Below are positions 25,227 to 34,650 of a stretch of DNA of 45,798 nt, one piece after another. The DNA comes from Thermoplasmata archaeon (GTDB lineage: Archaea; Thermoplasmatota; DTKX01; VGTL01), in the NCBI GenBank assembly GCA_038851035.1, contig JAWCLH010000022.1:1-45798 (forward strand). Reading direction: 5' to 3'. The notes beneath the pieces are model-generated. The model was given only the letters and a program-made list of their open reading frames with translations. It did not search any database and was not told the origin of the DNA. Both the position numbers and the translations under genes were made by a program. Each line of letters opens with the position of its first letter. The first letter of the stretch is position 1.

Positions 25227-26006
25227 GTGGCCCCCGAGAGCGACGCGCCGGCGATTCTGGTCGAGAGGCTGACCAAACGCTTCGGTTCGGTGACGGCCCT
25301 GACCGACGTCTCTTTCGAGGTCAGGCGGGGTGAGGTCTTCGGCCTCCTAGGCTCGAACGGCGCCGGCAAGACAACGACGCTGAAGATGGTTTGCGGGCTC
25401 CTGAGGCCGGACGAGGGGAGGGTGCTCGTCAGGGGAGTGGACGTAGCCCGCAGCCCGGTGGAGGCGAAAGCCCTTCTCGGCTATCTGCCCGAGGCTCCGG
25501 CGCTCTACGACCAGCTCACCGGCAGGGAGTTTCTGGAAATGGTGGGCACGCTCCGGGGGATGAGGCCTCCCCTGCTCCACGAGAGAATTCATGAGCTGCT
25601 CGAGGCGATGGAGCTCGAGGCCTTCCAATGGAACAACATAGGGACCTACTCACGGGGCATGAGGCAGAAGCTCGCCTTCTGCGCCGCGCTGATTCACGAC
25701 CCCGCGATTCTCGTGCTCGACGAGCCCCTCTCGGGCCTCGACCCCCGCTTCGGGAAGCTCTTCAAGATGTGGATAAGGGAGAGGTCCGGGAATGGGGGTG
25801 CGGTCCTGATGTCCACGCACATAACCACGAACGCGGAGGAGCTCTGCGACAGGGTGGCTGTTCTGGACAGGGGCAGGGTGCTCGCGAGCGGGACGGTGTC
25901 CGAGGTCATGGAGGCCGCAGGGGCAAAGACTCTGGAGGACGCCTTCGTTGCCCTCGTGGGGGGAGGGAGATGGGCGCGGCTGCCGTCTTCTCAGCGGACT
26001 CGCTGA
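25227..26006 (+). CDS. ABC transporter ATP-binding protein (ABC-2 type exporter)
   Basis: The 259-residue protein has a complete nucleotide-binding domain: Walker A GSNGAGKTTT, Q-loop region LGYLPEAPALYDQLTG, signature YSRGMRQKLA, Walker B ILVLDEPLSGLDP and H-loop MSTH. The layout is typical of the DrrA/CcmA/NatA group that pairs with ABC-2 permeases for export of drugs, lipids, polysaccharides or peptides. The start is GTG at 25227 by position relative to the TATA element; the frame stays open upstream to 25134, but that stretch shows no ABC homology. It overlaps the permease gene by 37 nt, so the two are translationally coupled. Substrate unknown. Confidence 0.93.
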   Translation: MAPESDAPAILVERLTKRFGSVTALTDVSFEVRRGEVFGLLGSNGAGKTTTLKMVCGLLRPDEGRVLVRGVDVARSPVEAKALLGYLPEAPALYDQLTGREFLEMVGTLRGMRPPLLHERIHELLEAMELEAFQWNNIGTYSRGMRQKLAFCAALIHDPAILVLDEPLSGLDPRFGKLFKMWIRERSGNGGAVLMSTHITTNAEELCDRVAVLDRGRVLASGTVSEVMEAAGAKTLEDAFVALVGGGRWARLPSSQRTR

Positions 26007-27466
26007 CCGCGTGGAGGGCCACACTCAACAGAATTCGGCGGCACCCCCTGATGACCGGCTGGTTCCTCGTCCTGGTCCTCACGGGAACGTGGCTGGGGCT
26101 AAGGACGGCGGAGCTGCTCGCCCGCGGGAGCTTCGACACCGGAGACCTCCACCTCCGGCCCCACACGCTTTTGATGGTTTATTTCCTCATAATGATGGGC
26201 AAGTCCGTGGTCGACACGAACGCGCGCTGCACTCAGAATAGAGAGATGATAATGCTCCTCGCCCAACCCGTCCCGGTCCGGACTCTGCTCTGGGGCAAGC
26301 TCGCCTACATCACCCTCTCCAATCTCTCTGTCTTGGCGGCCTCTGCGGGAATCGCCACCGCCGTCCACGCCGTTTTCACTCCCGGGCTCTACGTCCCGCT
26401 CTGGCTCGTGGCGGAGCTCATCCCCCTCACGCTCCTCGCCTCCTCGATGGGCTTCTGCCTCTCGATAATCACCTCGCAGCCCCGCCTCCTCTCCCGTCTC
26501 GCCGGCGCCGCGCTCCTAGGCCAGCTCGCGGCCGCCCTCTACATCGCCCTCGAGAGCCTGAGCCCCTCCCCGGTCGCCCTGCTCGGCGCAGCGCTGGTGT
26601 TCTACGCAATCTCCCTCGGCGCGGCTGCCCTAGCGGGCAGGTTCTTCCTCGCCGCCTGGAACCACGAGGTCAGCGGGGCCGAGGGCTATGCCCAGAGGGC
26701 GACGAGGGCGGGCTCAGGAAGGCTGCTGCGTGCGCTCACCCGGCGCCTTCACCCCGAGACGAGGGAGCTGCTGAAGAAGGAGATTCTCATCAATATCTCA
26801 AGGAAGGAGGTCGGCGGAACGCTCTTCACAATTCTTGGGGTGGCCATCGTGCTGGTCTACATGCGGGGCAGGGCGACCTCGGCCTCCTCCGTTCCCGCGC
26901 CCTTCGTCCCCCTCGTCCCCCCACTCCTCGTGTGCATCGGCCTGTATGTTTCCGCGGTCCTGCTCTACGCGCTGCTCGGCCTCGGCAGCCTCGGGAAGGA
27001 GGGCCGGAACTTCTGGATTCTCAAGCACCTCCCCGTCGACAGCGGAAGGGTCTTCAGGGCCAAGGCCGGCGCCCTGCTCCTCTTCACGCCCGTTCTCGTC
27101 CTCTCCATCTCCCTCCCCCTCCCGCTCCTCTCGGGGATGGGCCCCCTATGGGCCCTCTTCTTCGTGATAGCTGCCGTGGCGCTCGCGCTCGCCTACACCG
27201 CCGTGGGTATCTGGTCCGGCACGGTCTTTCCCAACTTTGACGAGGGGACGAGGGGCACGCCCGATGTGATGACGATGTACCTGGTCATGATGGCGTGCCT
27301 TCTCCTCGGCGGGGTCATGGTTGGCCTGCCCGGTCTCGTGATGAGTCGGAGCGCGGCCCTAGGAATTCTGTGCATGCTCCTCTCGGCCGACTGGGGCGCC
27401 CTCTTTCTGGTCCACGCGATAGAGCGCAGCGCCCGAAACTATGACGCTATGGAGGCCGGCGTCTAG
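25970..27466 (+). CDS. ABC-2 type exporter permease
   Basis: The 498-residue protein has about a dozen hydrophobic segments in two groups separated by a ~110-residue cytosolic region (ETRELLKKEILINISRKEVGG). The N-terminal part includes TGWFLVLVLTGTWLGL and HTLLMVYFLIMMGKSVVD, followed by NREMIMLLAQPVPVRTLLWGK, a motif common in ABC-2 exporters that work with a separate ATPase. The second half has a parallel motif, GRNFWILKHLPVDSGRVF, suggesting internal duplication. The start is ATG 25970 after GGGGGAGGGAG, inside the end of the ATPase gene. Together they form a two-gene exporter with no visible substrate-binding protein. Confidence 0.88.
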   Translation: MGAAAVFSADSLTAWRATLNRIRRHPLMTGWFLVLVLTGTWLGLRTAELLARGSFDTGDLHLRPHTLLMVYFLIMMGKSVVDTNARCTQNREMIMLLAQPVPVRTLLWGKLAYITLSNLSVLAASAGIATAVHAVFTPGLYVPLWLVAELIPLTLLASSMGFCLSIITSQPRLLSRLAGAALLGQLAAALYIALESLSPSPVALLGAALVFYAISLGAAALAGRFFLAAWNHEVSGAEGYAQRATRAGSGRLLRALTRRLHPETRELLKKEILINISRKEVGGTLFTILGVAIVLVYMRGRATSASSVPAPFVPLVPPLLVCIGLYVSAVLLYALLGLGSLGKEGRNFWILKHLPVDSGRVFRAKAGALLLFTPVLVLSISLPLPLLSGMGPLWALFFVIAAVALALAYTAVGIWSGTVFPNFDEGTRGTPDVMTMYLVMMACLLLGGVMVGLPGLVMSRSAALGILCMLLSADWGALFLVHAIERSARNYDAMEAGV

Positions 27467-27602
27467 GCCCCCCATCTCTCTGACCCGCGTGTGGTCACAG
27501 CGCCTGAAAGGCCGTGAGCAGCGCGACGGTAGCTGATAGGGGTCAGCGTCGCCGGCCGGAGGACTTGCTCGATGCGGAGGGCGGATGGGAACCGGAGCGC
27601 GA

Positions 27603-27612
27603 GATTATTAAT
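27603..27612 (+). promoter_or_regulatory. TATA-like element for gins51
   Basis: GATTATTAAT is centred ~28 nt before the ATG at 27636 and no Shine-Dalgarno follows, consistent with a leaderless transcript. Confidence 0.55.
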
Positions 27613-27635
27613 CCCTTAACGCCATAATCCGTGCG

Positions 27636-28406
27636 ATGGCGGGGGACGAGGAGGTCAGCTACAACCGGCTCATTCACGTTTACCAGCAGGAGAAGAGGGG
27701 CGGGCCGCCCGCCCAGCTACCGGCCGATTTCTACGATAGCGTTCGGGAGTTCATCGGGGCGCTCAGGCGCGCCTGCGAGGCTGAGCGTTCTTCCGACCCG
27801 ACCTCCATGAGGGCCCTCCAGCTCACCGACCAGCTCCAGAAGGCGCGCGCCCTGCAGATGGACATCGTCAACCTGAGGCTCAGGAAGATTCTGCTCCTCG
27901 CGCATCAGGCGCTGACTGGCGGCTCCGTCGATGTGAGGGCCCTGACGCCCGAAGAGAGATCCCTTTTCGATTCCCTCGTCGCCATCCTGAAGCAGGGCCG
28001 GATGAGTGTTCTGGGTGAGACCGCCGCCCCTCCCGGCGCGGCCGGGCCCCCCTCCCCCGCCCCGACCCCACCCGCCGATGCCACGGGCCGACGGAGCTCA
28101 CCGACGGAGGGTCCCGCGCGCCAGGCGGTCGAGCCACTACCGTCGAGGGACGAGGCCCCGGCGGCGAGCCCTGCGCCAGCTACGAAAACTGCCCCCTCTG
28201 GCCCGCCGGAGGGCCGCTCCGCGGAGCCCGAGACCCGGCCGGCGAGGGCCGGCGGACTCGTCGTGCTCAGGGTCGTCGAGGAGGTCCCGGACTTTGCGTT
28301 TGGGGAGGGCGGTGGCTGGAGGCTGAGGCCGAAGGACATCGTAGCCCTTCCAAGTGAGATTGCCTCAGTGCTCGAGAGGCATGGGAAGGCGCGTGCGGTC
28401 AAGTGA
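27636..28406 (+). CDS. gins51: Archaeal GINS complex subunit Gins51
   Basis: The 256-residue protein has the Gins51 (Sld5/Psf1-like) order, with a helical A domain first and a small beta B domain last. The A domain (~1-130) contains LIHVYQQEKRGGPPAQLPADFYDSVREF, long helices and the diagnostic MDIVNLRLRKILLLA, then LTPEERSLFDSLV. The B domain (~198-256) reads LVVLRVVEEVPDFAFGEG, RLRPKDIVALPSEIASVL, ERHGKARAV. GINS joins Cdc45/RecJ-like and MCM in the replicative helicase complex. The ~65-residue linker between the domains is very rich in Pro and Ala and is longer than I expect. In many archaea gins51 adjoins the small primase subunit gene; that is not seen here. It appears to be transcribed alone. 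Confidence 0.88.
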   Translation: MAGDEEVSYNRLIHVYQQEKRGGPPAQLPADFYDSVREFIGALRRACEAERSSDPTSMRALQLTDQLQKARALQMDIVNLRLRKILLLAHQALTGGSVDVRALTPEERSLFDSLVAILKQGRMSVLGETAAPPGAAGPPSPAPTPPADATGRRSSPTEGPARQAVEPLPSRDEAPAASPAPATKTAPSGPPEGRSAEPETRPARAGGLVVLRVVEEVPDFAFGEGGGWRLRPKDIVALPSEIASVLERHGKARAVK

Positions 28407-28452
28407 TTCCTCACCCCCGGCCGGCCTCAATGCCCAGCGAATTCCGCCCGTC

Positions 28453-29913
28453 TCAAGCGGTCATCATGACTCCCTCGAGCCCCACAGTCCCAGTGACTAT
28501 CGAGGCCAGCCCCGCTGGGACCTGCCTCACGTCCGTCCCCACGCCAGTCACTCTAGTGAGCAGCGCCGGTAGGTTTCCGGAGAGCATGACTGGTTTCAGG
28601 GCCGGTCCAAGCTCCCCTCTCTTTATTCTGAAAAGCACCGGGGCCGTGACTGAGAAGTCTCCAGAGTGGGCGCTTGCGGTGTGGGCGCCGAGCAGCTCGT
28701 GGACCATGACCCCATCCCCGATCTGGGAGATTAGGGCCTCGGGGTGTCTCGCCCTTCCCTCAACTATCACATTTCTAGCGGCCGTCACCGGCGGCACCCG
28801 GTAGGATGGCCTGAGGCCGTTTCCGGTGGATTCTCCGCCGACCTCGGCCGCCGAGCGCAGGTCGAAGACGAAGCCCCTGAGCACCCCCCTGTCTATCAGT
28901 GCCCTCCTGCGGGATGGGACGCCTTCATCGTCCGCCCCCGAGCTCGCGAGACCCCCGGCGAGCAATCCATCGTCGATGATTGAGAGGGATTGCGCGGCCA
29001 CGCGCTCCCCCACCCTCCCGGAATAGAAGCTCTCACCCCGCCTGACACTCTCCCCGTGCAGGGAAGGGATGGTGATGTGGCTCAGTAGAGAGGCCGCCGC
29101 CTCGGGCATCAGGAGAACTGTGGTTTTCCTCGTCTCTGCCCTGACGGGGTTGCGGCCTCGGAGCGCGAGCTCCGCCGCGAGCCTCCCGATTCTCCCGAAG
29201 TCAATATCCAGAGACCTCGAGCTCATGTACTCGAACCCGGTGCTCTCCACCGCTCCCCTGAGCGAGACCTGAAGTCCTCCCGAGACAAGAGTCCCCCTTT
29301 CCACTACAGCCACGCCCCGGGAGTTGACCACAGCGGAGAGCGACCAGAGGACGTCCACCCCTCCCCCCGTGACCCTGATGTCCCTGTGGACCCGGCGGGC
29401 CTCGCCCATCATCTCCGCGCAGAGCCTCACGACATCCTCTCCTGTCAGGACCGGAACGCGATCGTCCCAGATTCCCGGGGGTCTGGGCAGGGGGGCTGGG
29501 TCGGGGAAACGGATGGCGATGCGCCTCTCGATTCTCGCGATGTCCAGCGCCCTCTCAGCGGTCCGGCGCAGGAAGCGCTCCCGGGTGCAGTAGGCGAAGC
29601 CGGGCCTCCGGCCCTTCACGACCCTGAGCGCGATGCCCGACCCGCGGCTGGAGAACGGGTAGCGGACGAAGCCGCCCTCAATGTCGACGGAGATGCCTGC
29701 AGCGCGCGTGAGGAAGGCCTCCGCCTCCTCAGCGCCCGCCGCCACGGCAACCCTCACCGCCCTCTCGCCGATTGAAACGAGCTCCTCCGCGCTCTCCAAT
29801 GCCCGCTCGACGGCGCTCCGGCCGGAATTCGAATTCCGGGCCAGCGCAACCCTGGTTCGAAAGCGCCCACTTCGCAGTGCCCGAAACCCCCTGCCCGCCC
29901 CCACCTCATCCAC
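28453..29913 (-). CDS. tldE: TldE/PmbA-like partner of metalloprotease TldD
   Basis: About 486 residues of the TldD/PmbA family. Family segments visible are SIGERAVRVAVAAGAEEAEAF near the start, FSSRGSGIALRVVKGRRPGFAY, AVVNSRGVAVVERGT, GESVRRGESFYSGRVGERVA, IIDDGLLAGGLASSGADDEGVPS, IDRGVLRGFVFDLRSA and NVIVEGRARHPEALI. As usual for TldE, it lacks the HExxxH zinc motif that TldD carries. In bacteria the TldD-TldE heterodimer degrades unfolded peptides and matures some modified peptides. The start is unclear: GTG 29913 overlaps the tldD stop (29908-29906), and GTG 29904 is another choice. The overlap implies translational coupling. The frame is open to 29985 inside tldD, but that part is unlikely to be translated. 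Confidence 0.88.
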   Translation of the reverse strand: MDEVGAGRGFRALRSGRFRTRVALARNSNSGRSAVERALESAEELVSIGERAVRVAVAAGAEEAEAFLTRAAGISVDIEGGFVRYPFSSRGSGIALRVVKGRRPGFAYCTRERFLRRTAERALDIARIERRIAIRFPDPAPLPRPPGIWDDRVPVLTGEDVVRLCAEMMGEARRVHRDIRVTGGGVDVLWSLSAVVNSRGVAVVERGTLVSGGLQVSLRGAVESTGFEYMSSRSLDIDFGRIGRLAAELALRGRNPVRAETRKTTVLLMPEAAASLLSHITIPSLHGESVRRGESFYSGRVGERVAAQSLSIIDDGLLAGGLASSGADDEGVPSRRRALIDRGVLRGFVFDLRSAAEVGGESTGNGLRPSYRVPPVTAARNVIVEGRARHPEALISQIGDGVMVHELLGAHTASAHSGDFSVTAPVLFRIKRGELGPALKPVMLSGNLPALLTRVTGVGTDVRQVPAGLASIVTGTVGLEGVMMTA

Positions 29914-31297
29914 CCCCGACCGCCACGTTCCGAATTCTGATGTGCGGGCCGCCGTCGCCAACGGGGACGGTCTGGCCCTTGCCACAGTAGCCCGGCTCCT
30001 CTATCTTGAGGTCGCTCCCGAGGGCGTCAACGCTCTTCAGAGTCTCGAGAATGTTGCCGGAGAGGGCCAGACTCCGGAGCGGGCTGGTGATTTCCCCGTT
30101 TTCAATCAGAGAGGCCTCTCGGCAGCTGAACTGGAAGCTTCCCCGCGCGGTGTCGACCTGCCCCCCTCTCGTTCCCCTCGCGTATATGCCGTACCCGATG
30201 CCCTCGAATAGCTCCTCCCTCTGCCAGTCCCCGGGAAGTATGTAGGTGTTGCTCATCCTGACCAAAGGTCTGGCGGAGTAGGACTCCGCCCTCGCGCCCC
30301 CGTTGGGCTCGAGCCCAAGCCTCCAGGCGCACTCCCTGTCCAATATGTAGCCCCTCAGCACTCCATGGTCTATCAGTAGCTTCCGCCGAGCTCTGAGGCC
30401 CTCGTCGTCGAAGGGGAAGGAGCCGAAGGCGCCGGGAAGCTCCGGGTCGTCCACGATGCTCACGAGATCCGACGCCACCCTCCTCCCCATTTTCCCTTTC
30501 AGGCAGGAGTCGCCCGAGACCACCAGGTCCCCCTCGACCGCGTGCCCGAGGGCCTCATGAGCGAAAACCCCGGCCAGAACCGGGTCGGCCACTACCGTGA
30601 ACCGGCCGCTCGGGGCCTTCCTGCCGGACAGGGTCCCCAGCGCTCGCCGGGCAGCCTCCTCCGCCATCGCCCCGAGGCTGTCGGCGTCGTGCAGCTCGAA
30701 GCCCGCCGCACCGCCGACTCGGGCCCTGTTGTCCAGAAGCCCCCTCTCCGTTCTAACCACCACTGTGACGTCGGCGAGCGTCCTAGTGACCTCGCTCACG
30801 ACCTCCGCGCCCTCGGAGGAGAGGAAGGTGGTCCGGCGCGTGGCGTCGGCGTAGAATGCGGTGACCGTTTTCACGCCGCGCACCCCGGCGGCCCTCTTCC
30901 CGGCCTTCCTCAGTAGGGCGACCTTCTCTTCGAGGGGAACCTCACCGGGCGGGGCCTCCACCCTCCACACAGCCCTCGCCCTCTCGGGCCTGACGGGCGC
31001 GAGCTCCGAGCGCTCGGCCCTTGCGTCCCCGCGAGCCCCCGCGCGGGCGAGCGCGAGGGCCCGTCGGAGCGCCCCATGGAGCGCCTCTGTGGATAGGTCG
31101 TTCGTCGAGGCGAGGCCCCACCGCCCGCCCCAGAGCGCCCTGATGCAGGCGCCGCTCTCCTCGCCCTCGGTCGCCTCTCGCACCTTTCCGTCCTTCAGCT
31201 CGACGTGGCACACCCTCCTCTCCTCCACGCGGAGGTCGAGATAGGAAGCGCCGCGCGCCGCGGAGGTCTCGAGCAATCTAGCGAGCTCAGGACACAT
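29906..31297 (-). CDS. tldD: Zinc metalloprotease TldD
   Basis: The protein has 463 residues from ATG 31297; GTG 31321 is an alternative that adds eight residues. The zinc motif HEALGHAVEGD (HExxxH) is intact. Other family segments are SYLDLRVEERR, GACIRALWGGRWGLAST, VVADPVLAGVFAHEALGH, VSIVDDPELPGAFGSFPFDDEG, IDHGVLRGYILDRECA, MSNTYILPGDWQREEL and GIYARGTRGGQVDTARGSFQF. With TldE it forms a cytosolic heterodimer in which TldD supplies the active site and threads peptides into a closed chamber. It is divergent from rpoK. No modified-peptide precursor or cyclase gene is visible nearby, so general peptide turnover is the simplest role. Confidence 0.94.
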   Translation of the reverse strand: MCPELARLLETSAARGASYLDLRVEERRVCHVELKDGKVREATEGEESGACIRALWGGRWGLASTNDLSTEALHGALRRALALARAGARGDARAERSELAPVRPERARAVWRVEAPPGEVPLEEKVALLRKAGKRAAGVRGVKTVTAFYADATRRTTFLSSEGAEVVSEVTRTLADVTVVVRTERGLLDNRARVGGAAGFELHDADSLGAMAEEAARRALGTLSGRKAPSGRFTVVADPVLAGVFAHEALGHAVEGDLVVSGDSCLKGKMGRRVASDLVSIVDDPELPGAFGSFPFDDEGLRARRKLLIDHGVLRGYILDRECAWRLGLEPNGGARAESYSARPLVRMSNTYILPGDWQREELFEGIGYGIYARGTRGGQVDTARGSFQFSCREASLIENGEITSPLRSLALSGNILETLKSVDALGSDLKIEEPGYCGKGQTVPVGDGGPHIRIRNVAVGGG

Positions 31298-31370
31298 TGT
31301 TTCGAAGCACCTGAAGCGCACCCAGGTGTTAAACCTTGCTCTCTATGAGAGGCGCGCCGCCTGCACAAAC

Positions 31371-31380
31371 CTTTTAAATA
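31371..31380 (+). promoter_or_regulatory. TATA-like element for the rpoK-eno-rpsB-memo operon
   Basis: CTTTTAAATA at 31371-31380 predicts transcription start near 31402. That lies downstream of the ATG at 31390 and supports the ATG at 31426 as the rpoK start. Confidence 0.55.
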
Positions 31381-31425
31381 GAGGCATGGATGGGGGTAGT
31401 CAAACCGGGTGAGTCGGTGAAGGAG

Positions 31426-31626
31426 ATGGAGTACACCCGCTTCGAGCGGGCCAGAATTATCGGCGCTCGCGCACTCCAAATAACGATGGGTGCACCCATA
31501 CTGATAAATCTGCCCAAAACAGAGATAGACCCCATAAAAATAGCGACGCTCGAGTTTGAGCGGGGGGTCATTCCGATAACGGTGATGAGGGACGATAAAA
31601 TCGTGAAGCCGGGGGAAGGGAAATGA
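31426..31626 (+). CDS. rpoK: RNA polymerase subunit K (Rpb6/omega homologue)
   Basis: From ATG 31426 the protein is 66 residues and begins [18 protein letters not shown], followed by [29 protein letters not shown] and the conserved end of archaeal RpoK. It helps assemble and stabilise the RNA polymerase core. An earlier in-frame ATG at 31390 would add 12 residues but lies upstream of the expected transcription start; the 31426 start has GGTGA upstream and matches the usual family length. The last codons overlap the enolase start (ATG 31623), giving tight coupling. The order rpoK-eno-rpsB-memo is a recognised archaeal arrangement. Confidence 0.93.
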   Translation: MEYTRFERARIIGARALQITMGAPILINLPKTEIDPIKIATLEFERGVIPITVMRDDKIVKPGEGK

Positions 31627-32858
31627 GCCGAATTCAGAGCCTCTGGGCCAGAAAAATTCTGGACAGCAGGGGCAACCCCACGGTCGAGGTGGATATATGG
31701 ACGGAAGATGGCTTCGGGAGCGCGGCCGCGCCGAGCGGCGCGAGCACGGGCGCCCACGAGGTCCAGGCCTTCCCCCCGCAGGGCGTTGACTTCGCGGTCA
31801 GGCAGTTCAAAGAAGAATTTGCGCCCGCCCTGAAGGGGATGAACGTTTTCCTGCAAAGGAGGTTCGACGTCGAGCTCAAGAGGCTCGATGGCACCTCCAA
31901 CTTCAGAAGGATGGGCGGGAATGTCGCGGTGGCGGCCTCGCTCGCCCTCGCCAGGGCCGCCGCCAACACGCTGGGTGTCCCGCTCTACCAGTACCTAGGC
32001 GGCGCGTTCGCGGGCTACTGCATACCATATCCTTTGGCCAACGTGCTGGGCGGCGGCAGGCACGCCCGGGGCGGGACAGACATACAGGAGTTCCTAGTAA
32101 TCTCCTTCGGCCCGACCGTGGCGGACTGTGTCTTCGCCAACGCGCTCATTCATAAAAAAGTTGGAGAGGCGCTGGGAAAGAAGCTCTCAGGCGCCGCGCT
32201 CGGCAAAGGCGACGAGGGAGCCTGGGTGGCCAGAATAGGCAACATCGAGGCGCTGGAGCTGGTATCGAAGTGCTGCGCGGAGGTCTCGAGGGAGCTGGGG
32301 TTCCAGATACAGCCCGCGCTCGACTTCGCCGCTTCCGAGCTCTACAGGAACGAGCGCTACTGCTATAAAGAAAAGAAGCTGACCCGGGAGAAGCAGCTCG
32401 ACTTCGTCGAGAAGCTGGTGCGCGACTACAATCTCTACCTCGTCGAGGACCCGCTGGAGCAGGAGGACTTCCACGGGTACGTCGAGCTGACGGAGAGAAT
32501 CGGCAGGGACTGTCTGGTCGTCGGCGACGACCTGTTCGTCACGAGCACGAAGAGAATCAAGAAGGGCATAGACCTGGGCGCCTGCAACGCGGTGCTCATC
32601 AAGCCCAACCAGGTCGGCACCCTCTCCGACACCTACGACGCCGTATGCCTCGCCGAGCAGAGCGGCTACAAGACGGTGATATCGCACCGCAGCGGGGAGA
32701 CCGAGGACAATTGTTTGGCCCATCTGGGTGTGGCGTTCAGCTGCCACGCGATAAAGACCGGGGCCGTGGGGGGCGAGAGGTGCGCCAAGCTCAACGAGCT
32801 GATTCGAATTCAGGAGATAATCACGAAGGAGAAAGAGATAGTATCCGGTGGGGATTGA
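31623..32858 (+). CDS. eno: Enolase (phosphopyruvate hydratase)
   Basis: The 411-residue protein interconverts 2-phosphoglycerate and phosphoenolpyruvate in glycolysis and gluconeogenesis. Motifs are [26 protein letters not shown]-type loop ([14 protein letters not shown]), [26 protein letters not shown] (metal Glu), [10 protein letters not shown] (metal Asp), [11 protein letters not shown] (catalytic Lys), [12 protein letters not shown] and [21 protein letters not shown]. All core residues are visible. The start overlaps the rpoK stop, and rpsB begins one base after its own stop. Confidence 0.97.
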   Translation: MSRIQSLWARKILDSRGNPTVEVDIWTEDGFGSAAAPSGASTGAHEVQAFPPQGVDFAVRQFKEEFAPALKGMNVFLQRRFDVELKRLDGTSNFRRMGGNVAVAASLALARAAANTLGVPLYQYLGGAFAGYCIPYPLANVLGGGRHARGGTDIQEFLVISFGPTVADCVFANALIHKKVGEALGKKLSGAALGKGDEGAWVARIGNIEALELVSKCCAEVSRELGFQIQPALDFAASELYRNERYCYKEKKLTREKQLDFVEKLVRDYNLYLVEDPLEQEDFHGYVELTERIGRDCLVVGDDLFVTSTKRIKKGIDLGACNAVLIKPNQVGTLSDTYDAVCLAEQSGYKTVISHRSGETEDNCLAHLGVAFSCHAIKTGAVGGERCAKLNELIRIQEIITKEKEIVSGGD

Positions 32859-32859
32859 G

Positions 32860-33510
32860 ATGCCGCAGACCGATGAGCTCATTTCCGTGGACCTCCGCTC
32901 GGAGTCCCAGGCGTCGGAGGGGCTGCTGGTGCAGGAGGAGGTCTACCTGACGGCCGGCGTCCACATAGGGACGCAGCAGAAGAGCGCGGACATGAAGCCA
33001 TTCATCTTCAAGGTGAGGAACGACGGCCTCTATGTCCTAAACATAAAAAAGACGGACGAGAGGATAAGAACCGCGAGCAAATTCCTAGCCCGGTTCGAGC
33101 CGAGCGCGGTTCTCGCCGTCTCCGCTAGGCAGTACGGCCAGAAGCCCGTCAAGGTATTCGCGAAGGCCACAGGAATTCAAGAGCTTGCGGGCCGCTTCGT
33201 CCCGGGCTCCCTGACCAACCCCGCGCTCGACGGCTTCCTAGAGCCCGAGGTCCTGCTCGTCACGGACCCCGCCGCCGACGTCCAGGCCCTCCACGAGGCG
33301 GTGAACGTCGGAATTCCCGTGGTTGGGCTCTGCGACGCTAACAACGAGACCAAGTACGTCGACCTCATCATCCCGACGAACAACAAGGGACGGAGGGCGC
33401 TGGCGGTGGTCTATTGGCTCCTCGCGAGAGAGACGCTGAAGGCTCGCGGGGCCCTTGAGAGGGACGAGGACTACAAGCTGACCATAGAGGACTTCGAGGC
33501 GACGCTCTGA
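32860..33510 (+). CDS. rpsB: Ribosomal protein S2 (uS2)
   Basis: The 216-residue protein is an archaeal-type S2: [141 protein letters not shown]. It is a small-subunit body protein close to the mRNA exit. The start ATG 32860 follows GGTGGGGATTGAG. A GTG at 32848 inside enolase is possible but adds only four residues. The C-terminus ends soon after the core and lacks the long acidic tail of some archaea. Confidence 0.96.
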   Translation: MPQTDELISVDLRSESQASEGLLVQEEVYLTAGVHIGTQQKSADMKPFIFKVRNDGLYVLNIKKTDERIRTASKFLARFEPSAVLAVSARQYGQKPVKVFAKATGIQELAGRFVPGSLTNPALDGFLEPEVLLVTDPAADVQALHEAVNVGIPVVGLCDANNETKYVDLIIPTNNKGRRALAVVYWLLARETLKARGALERDEDYKLTIEDFEATL

Positions 33511-33518
33511 GGGGGGTT

Positions 33519-34382
33519 ATGAGAGAGCCGGCAGTAGCGGGGATGTTCTACAGGCGTGGCAAGGAGCTTCTCACAGAGCAGGTCAGGGCCTGCTTCACCC
33601 ACAGACTCGGCCCCGGCGGGCCACCGGAGCTCGCCTCGCCCGGGCCCCGGAGAATCAGAGGTGCGGTCTTTCCCCACGCGGGCTACGATTACTCCGGTCC
33701 CATCGCGGCCCACTCCGCCGCCGCCCTCGCGCGGGACGGCTTCCCTGAGAGCTTCATAATAATCGGTCCGAACCACAGGGGTTGGGGGGAGCCCATAGCG
33801 GTTGGCACGGAGGCCTTCTCGATGCCGATGGGCAAGGTGGAAATCGACCTCCCTTTGGCCAGAAAGCTGATTGGCGGACCCGTCGCCGAAGACCTCACGG
33901 CCCACATCGAGGAGCACTCCATAGAGGTCCAGCTCCCGTTCCTCCAGCTCTTCAGACCCGGCCTCAGATTCGTGCCCGTCTGCATGGGCGAGCAGGACTG
34001 GGAGGCGGCGAGACTCCTCGGAGAGAGAATAGCGGCCGCCTGCACAGGAAAGGACGTGGTGGTCATCGCCTCCACCGACTTCACCCACTGCGGCGCGGGC
34101 TACATGCACCCTCCTCCGAGGGGGATGAGCGCAGGCGACTTCGCCGCCCGCGAGGACAAGAAGGCGATTGACAGAATTCTGGCCCTGGACCCGCAGGGGC
34201 TGCTCGAGACCGTCAAGAAAAACAACATAACGATGTGCGGCTACGGCTGCGTCGCGGCAATGCTCGTCGCCGCGAAAAAGATGGGTGCGACGGAGGCCCG
34301 GCTCCTGAAGTACGCCACCTCCGCCGACGTCAGCGGCGACGAGGACATGGCGGTCGGCTACGGGGCGCTTGTGGTTCTGTAG
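33519..34382 (+). CDS. MEMO1 family protein
   Basis: The 287-residue protein matches the archaeal MEMO/AmmeMemoRadiSam-B family, a fold related to class III extradiol dioxygenases. Markers are REPAVAGMFYRRGKELL, GAVFPHAGYDYSGPIAAH (metal His), FIIIGPNHRGWGEPIA (His), HIEEHSIEVQLPFLQ, VVIASTDFTHCGAGYMH (third metal-type His), NNITMCGYGCVAAMLVA and YATSADVSGDEDMAVGYGA. The human homologue binds copper/iron, but the archaeal function is not established. The ATG 33519 sits 8 nt after the rpsB stop behind GAGGGGGG. It closes the rpoK-eno-rpsB-memo cluster; in many archaea isoprenoid genes follow, but here the next genes are convergent. Confidence 0.93.
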   Translation: MREPAVAGMFYRRGKELLTEQVRACFTHRLGPGGPPELASPGPRRIRGAVFPHAGYDYSGPIAAHSAAALARDGFPESFIIIGPNHRGWGEPIAVGTEAFSMPMGKVEIDLPLARKLIGGPVAEDLTAHIEEHSIEVQLPFLQLFRPGLRFVPVCMGEQDWEAARLLGERIAAACTGKDVVVIASTDFTHCGAGYMHPPPRGMSAGDFAAREDKKAIDRILALDPQGLLETVKKNNITMCGYGCVAAMLVAAKKMGATEARLLKYATSADVSGDEDMAVGYGALVVL

Positions 34383-34650
34383 ATGCTCCCGCGAGGCCTC
34401 TCCCCCTCTTTCTCCTCATGGTCCTCATGGCGCGCCGCCCAGGCCAGGGAAGAGCCGCAATGACGAGGGATATGAACTAAGGAAGGGAGCATGCTCGGGT
34501 CCCAGTCCTCAACGGCAGAAGAGGAGTGGTGGAGTTTATTCCCGGGCGTTACTCTCGTTTTGCTGCCGAAAAAGAGAAGGGTGCCCCGATAGGGCCTGCA
34601 CCGAGTATCGCCAATTCACTCCGCCCGAGCTTTTGCCGGGGGAGGGTCCC

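Noticed and set aside
34383-34650. Gene between the MEMO and sucD genes
   Set aside because: This 268-bp gap between convergent genes has only short out-of-frame extensions with no start signal or domain.
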